Origin: Procambarus clarkii
Taxonomy: Eukaryota > Arthropoda > Malacostraca > Decapoda > Cambaridae
Assembly (NCBI RefSeq): GCF_040958095.1
Contig: NC_091230.1
Location: forward strand, 14,679,038-14,743,037
Length of the DNA stretch: 64,000 nucleotides
Direction: 5' to 3'
Shown: positions 36,388 through 46,738 of the stretch, piece after piece
Numbering within the stretch: position 1 is the stretch's first letter
Layout of the letters: each line of letters starts with the position of its first letter
The notes under the pieces: model-generated
The model's input: only the letters and a program-made list of their open reading frames with translations
Database searches by the model: none
What the model was told of the DNA's origin: nothing
Made by a program: the position numbers and the translations under genes

Positions 36388-36895
36388 TCTATTTAAGAAC
36401 ATTTTCTATATTTGACAAATAGTGTTTTCCTAACTCAAACAATGTGAGGATTATTATTTTATAAATATTTCTAATGTCTCTTAGACTGACATAATCTCTC
36501 AGGTAGTGGTCCAGGCGGTGTCCGTCACTCTCATCACAGATTCTGCAGCTCCACTGCTCAGCTGTTGTTTCCATCCCAAATATCACTATTACTGATTCTT
36601 TCCGGCGGCCACCTCCTCTTCGTTCATAATGATTGGGATTGCCAGCTGCAACCACATTGTATCAGAGTACAAATTCACTGATTTGTTCTTCTAGTTTCTT
36701 TTCCTCAGTTACATTGTCACGGTGATGTTGCCTGATAATATCTCTAAAATTTAGAAGTGTTTTGGGTATGAAGTATTCAAAATGGTCTCCTTCAGCGCCC
36801 TCGGCAGCCTGCACATCTCGTTCATTTTCACAGATTCCAACGTGGGAGGGAGTCCATCCCTTCCGTGAATATTTAGTATTTTCCCAGCTTTCTTG
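36388..36895 (-). mobile_element. LINE 3' region with RNase H remnant, copy 2
   Basis: The minus strand encodes GWTPSHVGICENERDVQAAE (RNase H-type, compare W.PSH.GI.GNE.AD), then a linker, then WSCRICDESDGHRLDHYL. Frames are broken near 36660. LINE classes such as I, R1 and Jockey carry such C-terminal segments; exact class not assigned. Confidence 0.75.
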
Positions 36896-37230
36896 ATTTA
36901 CATGAGGGCCACTAACACTAGTGGCCCTCAACGAGAACAGGAAGCCGGCGGATTGTCGAAGGTACCCCTATTTGCCTTGATGATCTTTCCCAGTTGGTCC
37001 TTAAAAGTTAACAAAGTATTGGCATTTACGGCTTCGGCGGGTAGGCTGTTCCATGGGTTTATAACCCTGTGGGTTAAAAAGCATCTCCTGCTATCAGTCC
37101 TACATAGTGGCTTGTCGAACATGAAACCGTTGCTCCTTGTTTGTGTTACATCTGACCTTTTGAAGAAATTGTAGGAGGAACATCCTCCAAATTGTTCAGT
37201 ATTTTAAAAGTTTCAATGAGGTCCCCCGCA
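36896..37230 (-). mobile_element. LINE 3' fragment (family E)
   Basis: The minus strand encodes the segment CRTDSRRCFLTHRVINPWNS then LPAEAVNANTL. It ends in the hairpin 'agggccacta-acac-tagtggccct' at about 36905-36928. Confidence 0.85.
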
Positions 37231-38050
37231 TGAACAACCCGTTCTCTTACAAATTACGTCGTTTTTCGCTCGTGTGCGCACTCAGACTAAAAAATGAAGT
37301 AATTGAAAATAGAATCGGCTCGCGATTCGGCTGGGTGGGGACTCTTCTTGTCAACCATCTCCACCCCCCTCTCTATCCAGATTAGGCTCAGTCCTTGGTG
37401 AGTTGAACGTGAAGGTGACTTATTTCATGTTTTCCAAACTTAAGGTGTTGTGTGATTATCAGGGGCAGATAGCTGTAGTGTCCTCAAGGTCTTGTGCAAT
37501 GACTCACATTGTATAGTAATCCTGACACAGTGAATATTAAGTTAAATTGCTTGAATTATGATACTTATCATGTTAAATATACTTGATTAACTCACTTTTT
37601 AATTTGACTTCAATTGTGTTCCCTAGATCTTGGATTTTCTGATATATTGCAAACTAGAGTGTAGAGAACACTCTGAGTTCATTGACTTAAAGAGAATGAG
37701 TACATGCTTACAGCAGATAATATATGATACATGTTAACATTTGATAACAGCTTAAAGTACAGACAAGTTCCATTCCTTGTCTTGTGTGTAATGAACTAGA
37801 ATGGATGATGGAAGCCCTCTCTACTTCTACTTCTACCTATCTATCTTTCTACCCTCTACTTCCTCCTCTCTCTCCTCTCCCTCCGCCTCTCATCAAACTT
37901 TTCCTTTCAACTAACCACACTCCTCGCTGCTCCCAATACTCCTTACTCCTCTCACCTCTCTACCTCCCTCACCCCAAACCCTTACTCATTACTTCATTAT
38001 TCATTTCTTCACTTTTTCGCAATTTTCCGACCCCCGTAAAAAAAATATAT
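37231..38050. other. Intron sequence; C/T-rich tract at 37820-38035
   Basis: No gene or known repeat. The pyrimidine-rich stretch (ctacttctac, cctcctctctct) is low-complexity. Confidence 0.4.
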
Positions 38051-38209
38051 GACAATGTCAGACCACGGAGGAAAAATGAAACAGGAATTTCCTTAAGTAC
38101 TTTCGTATATTAAATACATCTTCAGAAGGTCCTTCTGAAGATGTATTTAATATACGAAAGTACTTAAGGAAATTCCTGTTTCATTTTTCCTCCGTGGTCT
38201 GACATTGTC
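38051..38209. repeat. Perfect 79-bp palindrome with 1-nt centre
   Basis: The left arm 38051-38129 ('gacaatgtcagaccacggag' ... 'cttcagaagg') and right arm 38131-38209 ('ccttctgaag' ... 'gtggtctgacattgtc') are exact reverse complements; the centre is a single t at 38130. A microsatellite starts 40 bp downstream and bZIP exon 2 begins 190 bp downstream. Confidence 0.95.
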
Positions 38210-38242
38210 ACATTCTTAATCACGTGTTTATTTTCGTGATAT

Positions 38243-38375
<133 letters not shown>

Positions 38376-38400
38376 ACCTAAAGAAAAAGCACTTTGGAAG

Positions 38401-38620
38401 CCATGGTTCGTTTCTCCTTAGATGTGGGGCTGACGATAGACGAGGCTAGAAGTCCCTCAGCACTGGTCACCAGCGCCCCAGCACCGCCTACATCCCCGCC
38501 TGAGCCACCACATAAGAAACTTAAGGTTTACCAGAGGGAGCAGCCCTTCGACGACCCGGAGTTGGAGAGGAGGAGGGTCAATGCCATCCTCGCTAAGAAG
38601 AACAGGGATTTGAAGAAAAA
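38401..38620 (+). CDS. bZIP transcription factor, exon 2 (basic region)
   Basis: Encodes residues 104-176 and two bases of 177. A proline-rich linker (SAPAPPTSPPEPPHKKLK) precedes the basic region, residues about 158-177: ERRRVNAILAKKNRDLKK. It contains N164-x7-R172 (NAILAKKNR), the signature spacing of bZIP DNA-contact regions. The donor 'aaaaa|gtaagt' is strong. The acceptor 'ctttggaag|ccatgg' is weak, and the ATG at 38403 sits in an ideal context (gccATGG). A shorter 223-residue product starting there is therefore possible. Confidence 0.85.
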
Positions 38621-38876
38621 GTAAGTACTGTAATAAAAATATTATTATTATTTGTTTAATATAAAGTTCGTTCGATTTATAATAGAGATTGATTTAGTGA
38701 TAAGGTGGTTGTTACGTCCTTTATAAAGCCAAAAATATATAGGTTCCGGACAAATCTTAAAAACTCACATGGGGGTTTACACGAATTTTCGGATGTAAAT
38801 GAGCATAAAAATATTGAGCTAAATATGAGAGTATATTACGTAAGAACATAAATATAAAGGGTTATGTTATGTTTAA

Positions 38877-38945
38877 TGCATTACCCATTAAATTACCAGA
38901 ACGGAAACTTGCAGTTTCCGTTCTGGTAATTTAATGGGTAATGCA
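38877..38945. repeat. 33-bp-arm hairpin
   Basis: The left arm 38877-38909 ('tgcattacccattaaattac' ... 'ggaaact') pairs perfectly with 38913-38945 across 'tgc'. It lies in bZIP intron 2. Confidence 0.93.
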
Positions 38946-39090
38946 GTTTACCCATTTAACGATGGGTAAACTGACGATGGTTACATTGTTAGTTTCGATG
39001 TGTAAACTGTCGATTGTAAACTAACGATGTAACCATCGTTAGTTTACCCATCGTTAGTTTAACCATTGTTAGTTTAACCATCGTTAATTT
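38946..39090. repeat. Short repeats of 'catcgttagtttaac'
   Basis: 15-16-bp units in both orientations, e.g. 'aactaacgatg' and 'catcgttagttt'. A related 'ggttaaactaacgatgg' lies just beyond the big minisatellite at 42499-42516, so the array sits inside this older repeat. Confidence 0.7.
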
Positions 39091-39187
39091 ACCTTGTAAA
39101 TTCAATTGTATCGCCTTCAAACGTATTAATTCATTTGTCCACTTTCATAATGAAAGTAATTATTATTGTCAATAGCGCCGGTGTATT

Positions 39188-42100
39188 TATTGGTGTGTAG
39201 CTTGGCTGGGCCACCTGTCTGTTGGTGTGTAGCTTGGCTGGGCCACCTGTCTGTTGGTGTGTAGCTTGGCTGGGCCACCTGTCTCTTGGTGTGTAGCTTG
39301 GCTGGGCCACCTGTCTCTTGGTGTGTAGCTTGGCTGGGCCACCTGTCTCTTGGTGTGTAGCTTGGCTGGGCCACCTGTCTCTTGGTGTGTAGCTTGGCTG
39401 GGCCACCTGTCTGTTGGTGTGTAGCTTGGCTGGGCCACCTGTCTCTTGGTGTGTAGCTTGGCTGGGCCACCTGTCTGTTGGTGTGTAGCTTGGCTGGGCC
39501 ACCTGTCTGTTGGTGTGTAGCTTGGCTGGGCCACCTGTCTGTTGGTGCGTAGCTTGGCTGGGCCACCTGTCTGTTGGTGCGTAGCTTGGCTGGGCCACCT
39601 GTCTGTTGGTGTGTAGCTTGGCTGGGCCACCTGTCTGTTGGTGTGTAGCTTGGCTGGGCCACCTGTCTGTTGGTGTGTAGCTTGGCTGGGCCACCTGTCT
39701 GTTGGTGTGTAGCTTGGCTGGGCCACCTGTCTGTTGGTGTGTAGCTTGGCTGGGCCACCTGTCTGTTGGTGTGTAGCTTGGCTGGGCCACCTGTCTGTTG
39801 GTGTGTAGCTTGGCTGGGCCACCTGTCTGTTGGTGCATAGCTTGGCTGGGCCACCTGTCTGTTAGTGTGTAGCTTGGCTGGGCCACCTGTCTGTTGGTGT
39901 GTAGCTTGGCTGGGCCACCTGTCTGTTGGTGTGTAGCTTGGCTGGGCCACCTGTCTGTTGGTGTGTAGCTTGGCTGGGCCACCTGTCTGTTGGTGCATAG
40001 CTTGGCTGGGCCACCTGTCTGTTGGTGTGTAGCTTGGCTGGGCCACCTGTCTGTTGGTGTGTAGCTTGGCTGGGCCACCTGTCTGTTGGTGTGTAGCTTG
40101 GCTGGGCCACCTGTCTGTTGGTGTGTAGCTTGGCTGGGCCACCTGTCTGTTGGTGTGTAGCTTGGCTGGGCCACCTGTCTGTTGGTGTGTAGCTTGGCTG
40201 GGCCACCTGTCTGTTGGTGTGTAGCTTGGCTGGGCCACCTGTCTGTTGGTGTGTAGCTTGGCTGGGCCACCTGTCTGTTGGTGTGTAGATTGGCTGGGCC
40301 ACCTGTCTGTTGGTGCATAGCTTGGCTGGGCCACCTGTCTGTTGGTGTGTAGCTTGGCTGGGCCACCTGTCTGTTGGTGTGTAACTTGGCTGGGCCACCT
40401 GTCTGTTGGTGTGTAGCTTGGCTGGGCCACCTGTCTGTTGGTGTGTAGCTTGGCTGGGCCACCTGTCTGTTGGTGTGTAGCTTGGCTGGGCCACCTGTCT
40501 GTTGGTGTGTAGCTTGGCTGGGCCACCTGTCTGTTGGTGTGTAGCTTGGCTGGGCCACCTGTCTGTTGGTGTGTAGCTTGGCTGGGCCACCTGTCTGTTG
40601 GTGCATAGCTTGGCTGGGCCACCTGTCTGTTGGTGTGTAGCTTGGCTGGGCCACCTGTCTGTTGGTGTGTAGCTTGGCTGGGCCACCTGTCTGTTGGTGT
40701 GTAGCTTGGCTGGGCCACCTGTCTGTTGGTGTGTAGCTTGGCTGGGCCACCTGTCTGTTGGTGTGTAGCTTGGCTGGGCCACCTGTCTGTTGGTGCGTAG
40801 CTTGGCTGGGCCACCTGTCTGTTGGTGTGTAGCTTGGCTGGGCCACCTGTCTGTTGGTGCATAGCTTGGCTGGGCCACCTGTCTGTTGGTGTGTAGCTTG
40901 GCTGGGCCACCTGTCTGTTGGTGTGTAGCTTGGCTGGGCCACCTGTCTGTTGGTGCATAGTTTGGCTGGGCCACCTGTCTGTTGGTGTGTAGCTTGGCTG
41001 GGCCACCTGTCTGTTGGTGCATAGCTTGGCTGGGCCACCTGTCTGTTGGTGTGTAGCTTGGCTGGGCCACCTGTCACTGTTGGTGCATAGCTTGGCTGGG
41101 CCACCTGTCACTGTTGGTGCATAGCTTGGCTGGGCCACCTGTCACTGTTGGTGCATAGCTTGGCTGGGCCACCTGTCACTGTTGGTGCATAGCTTGGCTG
41201 GGCCACCTGTCACTGTTGGTGCATAGCTTGGCTGGGCCACCTGTTAGTGTTGGTGCATAGCTTGGCTGGGCCACCTGTCAGTGTTGGTGCATAGCTTGGC
41301 TGGGCCACCTGTCAGTGTTGGTGCATAGCTTGGCTGGGCCACCTGTCAGTGTTGGTGTGTAGCTTGGCTGGGCCACCTGTCACTGTTGGTGCATAGCTTG
41401 GCTGGGCCACCTGTCAGTGTTGGTGTGTAGCTTGGCTGGGCCACCTGTCACTGTTGGTGCATAGCTTGGCTGGGCCACCTGTCAGTGTTGGTGCATAGCT
41501 TGGCTGGGCCACCTGTCAGTGTTGGTGTGTAGCTTGGCTGGGCCACCTGTCAGTGTTGGTGCATAGCTTGGCTGGGCCACCTGTCAGTGTTGGTGTGTAG
41601 CTTGGCTGGGCCACCTATCAGTGTTGGTGTGTAGCTTGGCTGGGCCACCAATCAGTGTTTGTGTGTAGCTTGGCTGGGCCACCTATCAGTGTTGGTGTGT
41701 AGCTTGGCTGGGCCACCTGTCAGTGTTGGGGTGTAGCTTGGCTGGGCCACCTGTCAGTGTTGGTGTGAAGCTTGGCTGGGCCACCTGTCAGTGTTGGTGC
41801 ATAGCTTGGCTGGGCCACCTGTTAGTGTTGGTGTGTAGCTTGGCTGGGCCACCTGTCAGTGTTGGTGTAAAGCTTGGCTGGGCCACCTGTCTGTTGGTGT
41901 GTAGCTTGGCTGGGCCACCTGTCAGTGTTGGTGCATAGCTTGGCTGGGCCACCTGTCAGTGTTGGTGCATAGCTTGGCTGGGCCACCTGTTAGTGTTGGT
42001 GTGTAGCTTGGCTGGGCCACCTATCACTGTTGGTGTGTAGCTTGGCTGGGCCACCTATCAGTGTTGGTGTGAAGCTTGGCTGGGCCACCTATCAGTGTTG

Positions 42101-42486
42101 GTGTGTAGCTTGGCTGGGCCACCTGTCACTGTTGGTGTGTAGCTTGGCTGGGCCACCTGTCAGTGTTGGAGTGTAGCTTGGCTGGGCCACCTGTCACTGT
42201 TGGTGTGTAGCTTGGCTGGGCCACCTGTCACTGTTGGTGTGTAGCTTGGCTGGGCCACCTGTCACTGTTGGTGTGTAGCTTGGCTGGGCCACCTGTCAGT
42301 GTTGGTGTGTAGCTTGGCTGGGCCACCTGTCACTGTTGGTGTGTAGCTTGGCTGGGCCACCTGTCACTGTTGGTGTGTAGCTTGGCTGGGCCACCTGTCA
42401 CTGTTGGTGTGTAGCTTGGCTGGGCCACCTGTCACTGTTGGTGTGTAGCTTGGCTGGGCCACCTGTCAGTGTTGAGGTGTAGCTTG
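39188..42486. repeat. Large minisatellite, about 100 units, in bZIP intron 2
   Basis: The first part (39188 to about 41075) has about 59 units of 32 bp ('ttggtgtgtagcttggctgg' plus 'gccacctgtctg'). The second part (to 42486) has about 41 units of 34 bp with 'cactg' or 'cagtg' in place of 'ctg'. Variants 'gtgtgtag', 'gtgcatag' and 'gtgcgtag' are interspersed. No unit has a stop on the minus strand, so three frames stay open for 400-670 codons with the same 32-residue repeat; this is a consequence of repetition and not a gene. Confidence 0.98.
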
Positions 42487-42575
42487 ACTAGTAACAACGG
42501 TTAAACTAACGATGGCCAACAATTTTTAACACCTATATTAACACGAACAGTGACGTGTTTATTTTCTTCCCAAAG

Positions 42576-43029
42576 ACAGATCCGGGATCTTGAGGAGAAG
42601 GTTGAGAAGCTGCGTCGCGTCAACATCCAGTGCAACAAAGCTCTACGGAGGACTAACAAAGATGTCCAGCAGCTGCGAGTGGAGCTTCAGAGCTCGACTA
42701 CAGCGAAGAAGAACCTGGAGGAGAGGCTCGTCAGCAAGGAAAACTCCATTAGGGAACAGCGAGAGAAACTCACGCTGTTCAGGGAGCACCTCGACCTCAT
42801 CACCAGCAGCCTCGACGACGACAATCCTGCCAAGAAGCTCGTCTATGCCTTGTTAAAGAGACTTCCGAGTAACACTTCGCTTGCAGCTGCGGCAGCTGGC
42901 ACCGCGGCTGCTGCTGGCACCGCGTCTGCTCCTGGCACCGTGTCTGCTGGTACCGCATCTAATGCTGATAGTACCGCGTCTGCTACTGCTGCTTCCACCA
43001 ACGTCATTGTGAGGCAGAGAGATAGCTGA
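42576..43029 (+). CDS. bZIP transcription factor, exon 3 (zipper and C-terminus)
   Basis: Encodes residues 177-327 and the stop TGA. The acceptor 'tattttcttcccaaag' is good, and only this AG restores frame (AA+A = Lys, then QIRDL). The zipper starts at L182 and L189 with N193 at an 'a' position; the C196 and T203 positions depart from leucine and L210 returns. A long coiled coil (KNLEERLVSKENSIREQREK) follows, then an Ala/Thr/Ser-rich tail (about 277-316) made of degenerate 'AAAAGTAS'-like repeats. Acts presumably as a dimeric nuclear DNA-binding protein (family knowledge). The basic region aligns by eye with C/EBP-PAR-type bZIPs, but I do not assign an orthologue. Confidence 0.85.
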
Positions 43030-43754
43030 CGTTAGTGTACCACCGGGAGGTCGCGACTCGTGTCTTGCTCTGCATCACCAGTGTCAGTGAAGCTTAGCAA
43101 CACTTGTCCGGTGAACCTCCTGGATGTCTGCCCTGGGAACACTATGCTTGCGACACACCTCGTCATGACAGCTTCAAGTTTTAGTTTAGTAACTTATTAT
43201 ACACCCCATACCCATCCTTTTGAGCAGTAGTGGAATAGCTTACAGACACACATATTAGGCACAAGAACTGAACTCCAAAGTTCATTTAGGTAAGCACATT
43301 ACGATATTGATGCGCTAGTTACCTAGTTCCTTAAGTTATTTTTCAACAGTGTATTCACAATTTATCAAACTAATGTGAATGTAACCGCAAGCGCTCTAGT
43401 GAGTTTACTTAGCTTATTATTGGCCCCATTTCCAGCATGTGGGTTCAAGCACTTGACTACAATGATCCAAATGTTAAGCAATTTACATTTGTTGTAAGTA
43501 ATTTATATCAAGAAGAGAGAATGTCTGCCCAGGGTTGGAGACTAAACGCTTGGGGCTAGACTTATTCAACTGACACACGTGAAGCGTATGGGAGTGCCAC
43601 AGGTCAGTTGGGGTCGGCTCCAGTGCCACACTTTAAGAAATATTGACATTTAATCCTACCCCCCCCCCCTCCCCCATCTGTGTGATTAAGTCTGATATAT
43701 TGTTTGTATTATCCATAGACTTAATTTCATTCTTCGTTATTATTATTTTTTGTA
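43030..43754. other. 3' UTR and flank of the bZIP gene
   Basis: Follows the stop at 43029. The motif 'caccccatacccatcctttt' at 43201 is a short decapod repeat. No clear AATAAA was found. Confidence 0.4.
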
Positions 43755-43916
43755 AGAGAAAGAGTTGAGAAGGAGGGATGTTTGAAGAGAGAGGAGGGGA
43801 GAGGGGATGTTGAAAAAAAGAGGGCGAGAAAGGAGATGGAAAAATTGGGAGAAGGGGATGGGGATATTAGGGGAACGGTAGAGAAGGGGGATTAGGGAAG
43901 GGAAGAGAGAGAGAGG
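43755..43916. other. Polypurine tract
   Basis: About 160 bp composed mostly of G and A (gagaaagagttgagaaggag ... gggaagagagagagagg), capable of triplex formation in principle. Confidence 0.7.
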
Positions 43917-44130
43917 TCCGCGTGCAGCCGGATGCCCTGCTGGTAAAAGTGTTGTTGCATCCCCTTCTCAGGAAGCGGCTGACCTCTTGGCCTAGCCTCC
44001 ATATACCTCGATCCAGAGAGGAAATGCTCACTGCATCCATGGTTCCTGCCCGCCATCTGAGGAGCTGGAGGAGCTCTTCAACTTGTGACAAGTAGCCTTG
44101 TACCTTGTATGTAACCAATGTTGTAGCCAT
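43917..44130 (-). other. Weak minus-strand coding candidate
   Basis: The minus strand is open through YKVQGYLSQVEELLQLLRWR and SSLDRGIWRLGQEVSRFLRR, more protein-like than its surroundings. No splice sites, start or homology support it. It may be an old transposon ORF. Confidence 0.2.
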
Positions 44131-44177
44131 TTTTTGTGTAATGACATTTTCAAATAATGTATATATATATTATATAT

Positions 44178-44183
44178 ACATAA

Positions 44184-44266
<83 letters not shown>
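44178..44266. repeat. (TA)n microsatellite
   Basis: A pure TA run adjoining the foldback at 44268. Confidence 0.95.
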
Positions 44267-44267
<1 letters not shown>

Positions 44268-44600
44268 CTGAAAACTCACACCCCAGAAGTGACTCGAACC
44301 CATACTGCCAGGAGCAACGCAACTGGTATGTACAGGGACGCCTTAATCCGCTTGACCATCACAACCGGACATAAGGAAGTGATAGCCGAAGCTATTTGAA
44401 GCACTTACCTGCCGGCACTCGGATGGTAATCTTGGCGGGGGTAATGCCGGCGGGGAAGTGGTTCAAATAGCTTCGGTTATCACTTCCTTATGTCCGGTCG
44501 TGATGGTCAAGCGGATTAAGGCGTCCCTGTACATACCAGTTGCGTTGCTCCTGGCAGTATGGGTTCGAGTCACTTCTGGGGTGTGAGTTTTCAGTTGTAT
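44268..44600. mobile_element. Head-to-head tRNA-like foldback element
   Basis: Two arms of about 133 bp (44268-44400 and 44462-44597) are near-perfect reverse complements around a 61-bp GC-rich centre ('gcacttacctgccggcactc'...). The right arm reads 'gtcgtgatggtcaagcggat' (A-box-like) and 'tatgggttcgagtcacttct' (B-box-like), so each arm is a tRNA-related unit facing the other. Confidence 0.85.
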
Positions 44601-44655
44601 ATAGTCCTGGGGACCATTCAGGCTTGTTTGCATATATATATATATATATAATATT

Positions 44656-44691
44656 ATTGTATCTAAGCATGGAGACATGTTTAGAAACATC

Positions 44692-44777
<86 letters not shown>

Positions 44778-44930
44778 GATGTTTCTAAACATGTCTCCAT
44801 GCTTAGATACAATAATCCAAGTGAAGGCCCATCAGAGATTTATACAGTTTAATAAATACCTTCTTTTCGTTTAAGTTAAAGGTTCATTTGATTATTCCTA
44901 GTTCATGTACCTCTGAAAAAGATCCGTTGA
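44656..44930 (-). mobile_element. LINE fragment (family E) with an inverted arm around (TA)n
   Basis: 44771-44930 matches the minus-strand LINE at 46480-46620 ('gatacaataatccaagtg', 'gatttatacagttt'). Its first 45 bp are repeated inverted at 44656-44698, with (TA)n filling the 44696-44773 centre. Confidence 0.75.
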
Positions 44931-45315
44931 TATTTCAGGAAGACTTTTGTGTAAATAGGATGTACCAATGATTCGAGATGAAACTCTTAAAAGGTATTGG
45001 CATAGGTGGTGTAGATGCTTTTTAAAGGTCGTTGATTTCCCTGACTACATGACTGTTCTTGTTGTTTGGCTAGCAGAGGAGTGGTTAGTCATAGGGTTGC
45101 TGGTGCTTGGGATGGGTCACAGATGAATGTTGAGGATGCCACGGTGGGTCGGGCGAGGCGCTGGTGGAATTTACTATAGTATGGCGTTAGTATGAGTTAC
45201 GTTTTCTTTGTTGGCTGGAGTGATCCTAATTATTTGTTCAGGGGGACTACGGAGGATGGATTCTTAGGAAGCGAATGAATAATAAGAATAATTCAGTGTC
45301 GGGGGATATGCAGCC

Positions 45316-45325
<10 letters not shown>

Positions 45326-45402
<77 letters not shown>
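45326..45402. repeat. (GT)n/(TA)n microsatellite
   Basis: A short GT run followed by about 36 TA units. Confidence 0.95.
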
Positions 45403-45406
<4 letters not shown>

Positions 45407-45479
45407 CATGTTATTCTTATATGACGGTGTCCCCCAAGGTTACTGATCCTCCCCAGGGTCGAATTATTGACTCCCCTCC

Positions 45480-45615
45480 GAGGATGCAACCCCTAAATAA
45501 GATAACACCTGGTTTATTGCTAGAACAGAGGCATTATGTGATAGGAAGTGCGCCCACCTATTTCTCTCTCGCCCGGGATTCGACCCGGAATTTTCAATTG
45601 TGAGTCGAGAAATTT
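45480..45615 (-). mobile_element. tRNA-derived SINE fragment
   Basis: The minus strand reads 'ctcgactcacaattgaaaat', then 'ccgggtcgaatcccgggcga' (B-box), then 'aggtgggcgcacttcctatc', as in the related copies at 11125 and 51190. Confidence 0.7.
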
Positions 45616-46024
45616 GGAGGAATATGATCCATAGGATAAGCTGTGAATTTGATTGGTCCTAAGAGTAATGGTGGGGTGTTGATCGTTGGAGGCGTATTGT
45701 GAGAAAGGAGTTTTTTGAGAGTATTTCACCTATTACTTTGTGAGCAATTTGTTGTGGAGGTGATTTAGGATGAACATAATGGGTGTGGTTGTTTTGATGA
45801 TGGTATATGTTGTTGGTTTCTGAGAGCACCAGAGTGAAACATATTAGTTTGTTACGTGAAGTGGGGATGGCTGGGTTGTTGGGAAGTTGAAGTGCTGATG
45901 AGATTGTAAGATAGAGTTCGAGATTGTTTGTTGCGTAGATTTTTAATTACTAGTTTTCTAACGGGGTAATTGTTGTGTACTGTAGGGTGTTGGCCATCAC
46001 AGTTTATGTATACAAGTGATGTTT
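45616..46024. other. No gene or repeat recognised
   Basis: Non-coding by inspection. Confidence 0.3.
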
Positions 46025-46738
46025 ACCAAAGAGCCACTAACACTAGTGGCCTCGACGAGGACAGGAAGCCGGCGGCTTGTCGAAAGTCCCCCTCCCCCCT
46101 TGATCTTTTCCAGCTGCATCAATAAAGTTAACAGAGTTTTGGCATTTACCGCTTCGGCGAGTAGGCGGTTCCATGGGTTAATAACTCTGTGGGTGAAAAA
46201 ACATCTTCTGTTCTTAATCTTACATTGTGGTTTATTGAGCTTGAAACCGTTGCTCCTTGATTGTGTTACATCTGACCTTCTGAAGAAATGTTCCAGATCA
46301 ACATCCTCCAATTTGTTCAGTATTTTAAAAGTTTCAATAAGATCCACCCTGTCATTCCTGGTTTGCAGTATTGTTAGCCCTATGGCCCTGATCCGTTCCT
46401 GATACGTGAGTTGACTTAGCTCTGGAATTATTTTTGTCGCCCAGTATTGCACTTTCTCCAGAGCAGCTATATCTTTCTGAAGATGAGGTCTCTATTCTTG
46501 GATACAGTAATCCAAATGGGGGCACACCAACGATTTATACAATTGAATCACTACCTTCGTTTTCTTGAAGTGGAAAGTGCTTTTGATTATTCCAAGTGTT
46601 TGGTTAGCTTTTGTTGTGCCTGTGTGTTGCTGCAGGCAGTCCAAAAATGTTCTAGTTCATTTAGAGCGAGAGTATGATTTCTTACATGACTTTATCATGA
46701 GTGTATTTGTAATACTTAAACCATTAAACCAAACTGAG
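46025..46738 (-). mobile_element. LINE 3' fragment (family E), longest copy
   Basis: The minus strand encodes YWATKIIPELSQLTYQERIR, VDLIETFKILNKLEDVDLEH and RRCFFTHRVINPWNRLLAEA. This is the post-RT C-terminal part of the element, ending in the 'agccactaacactagtggc' hairpin. Frameshifts lie upstream. An incomplete, dead copy. Confidence 0.88.

Noticed and set aside
39126-41138. Open frames of 670, 657 and 402 codons on the minus strand
   Set aside because: All three registers give the same 32-residue repeat because the 32-bp tandem unit has no stop. There is no start context, splice support or non-repeat domain.
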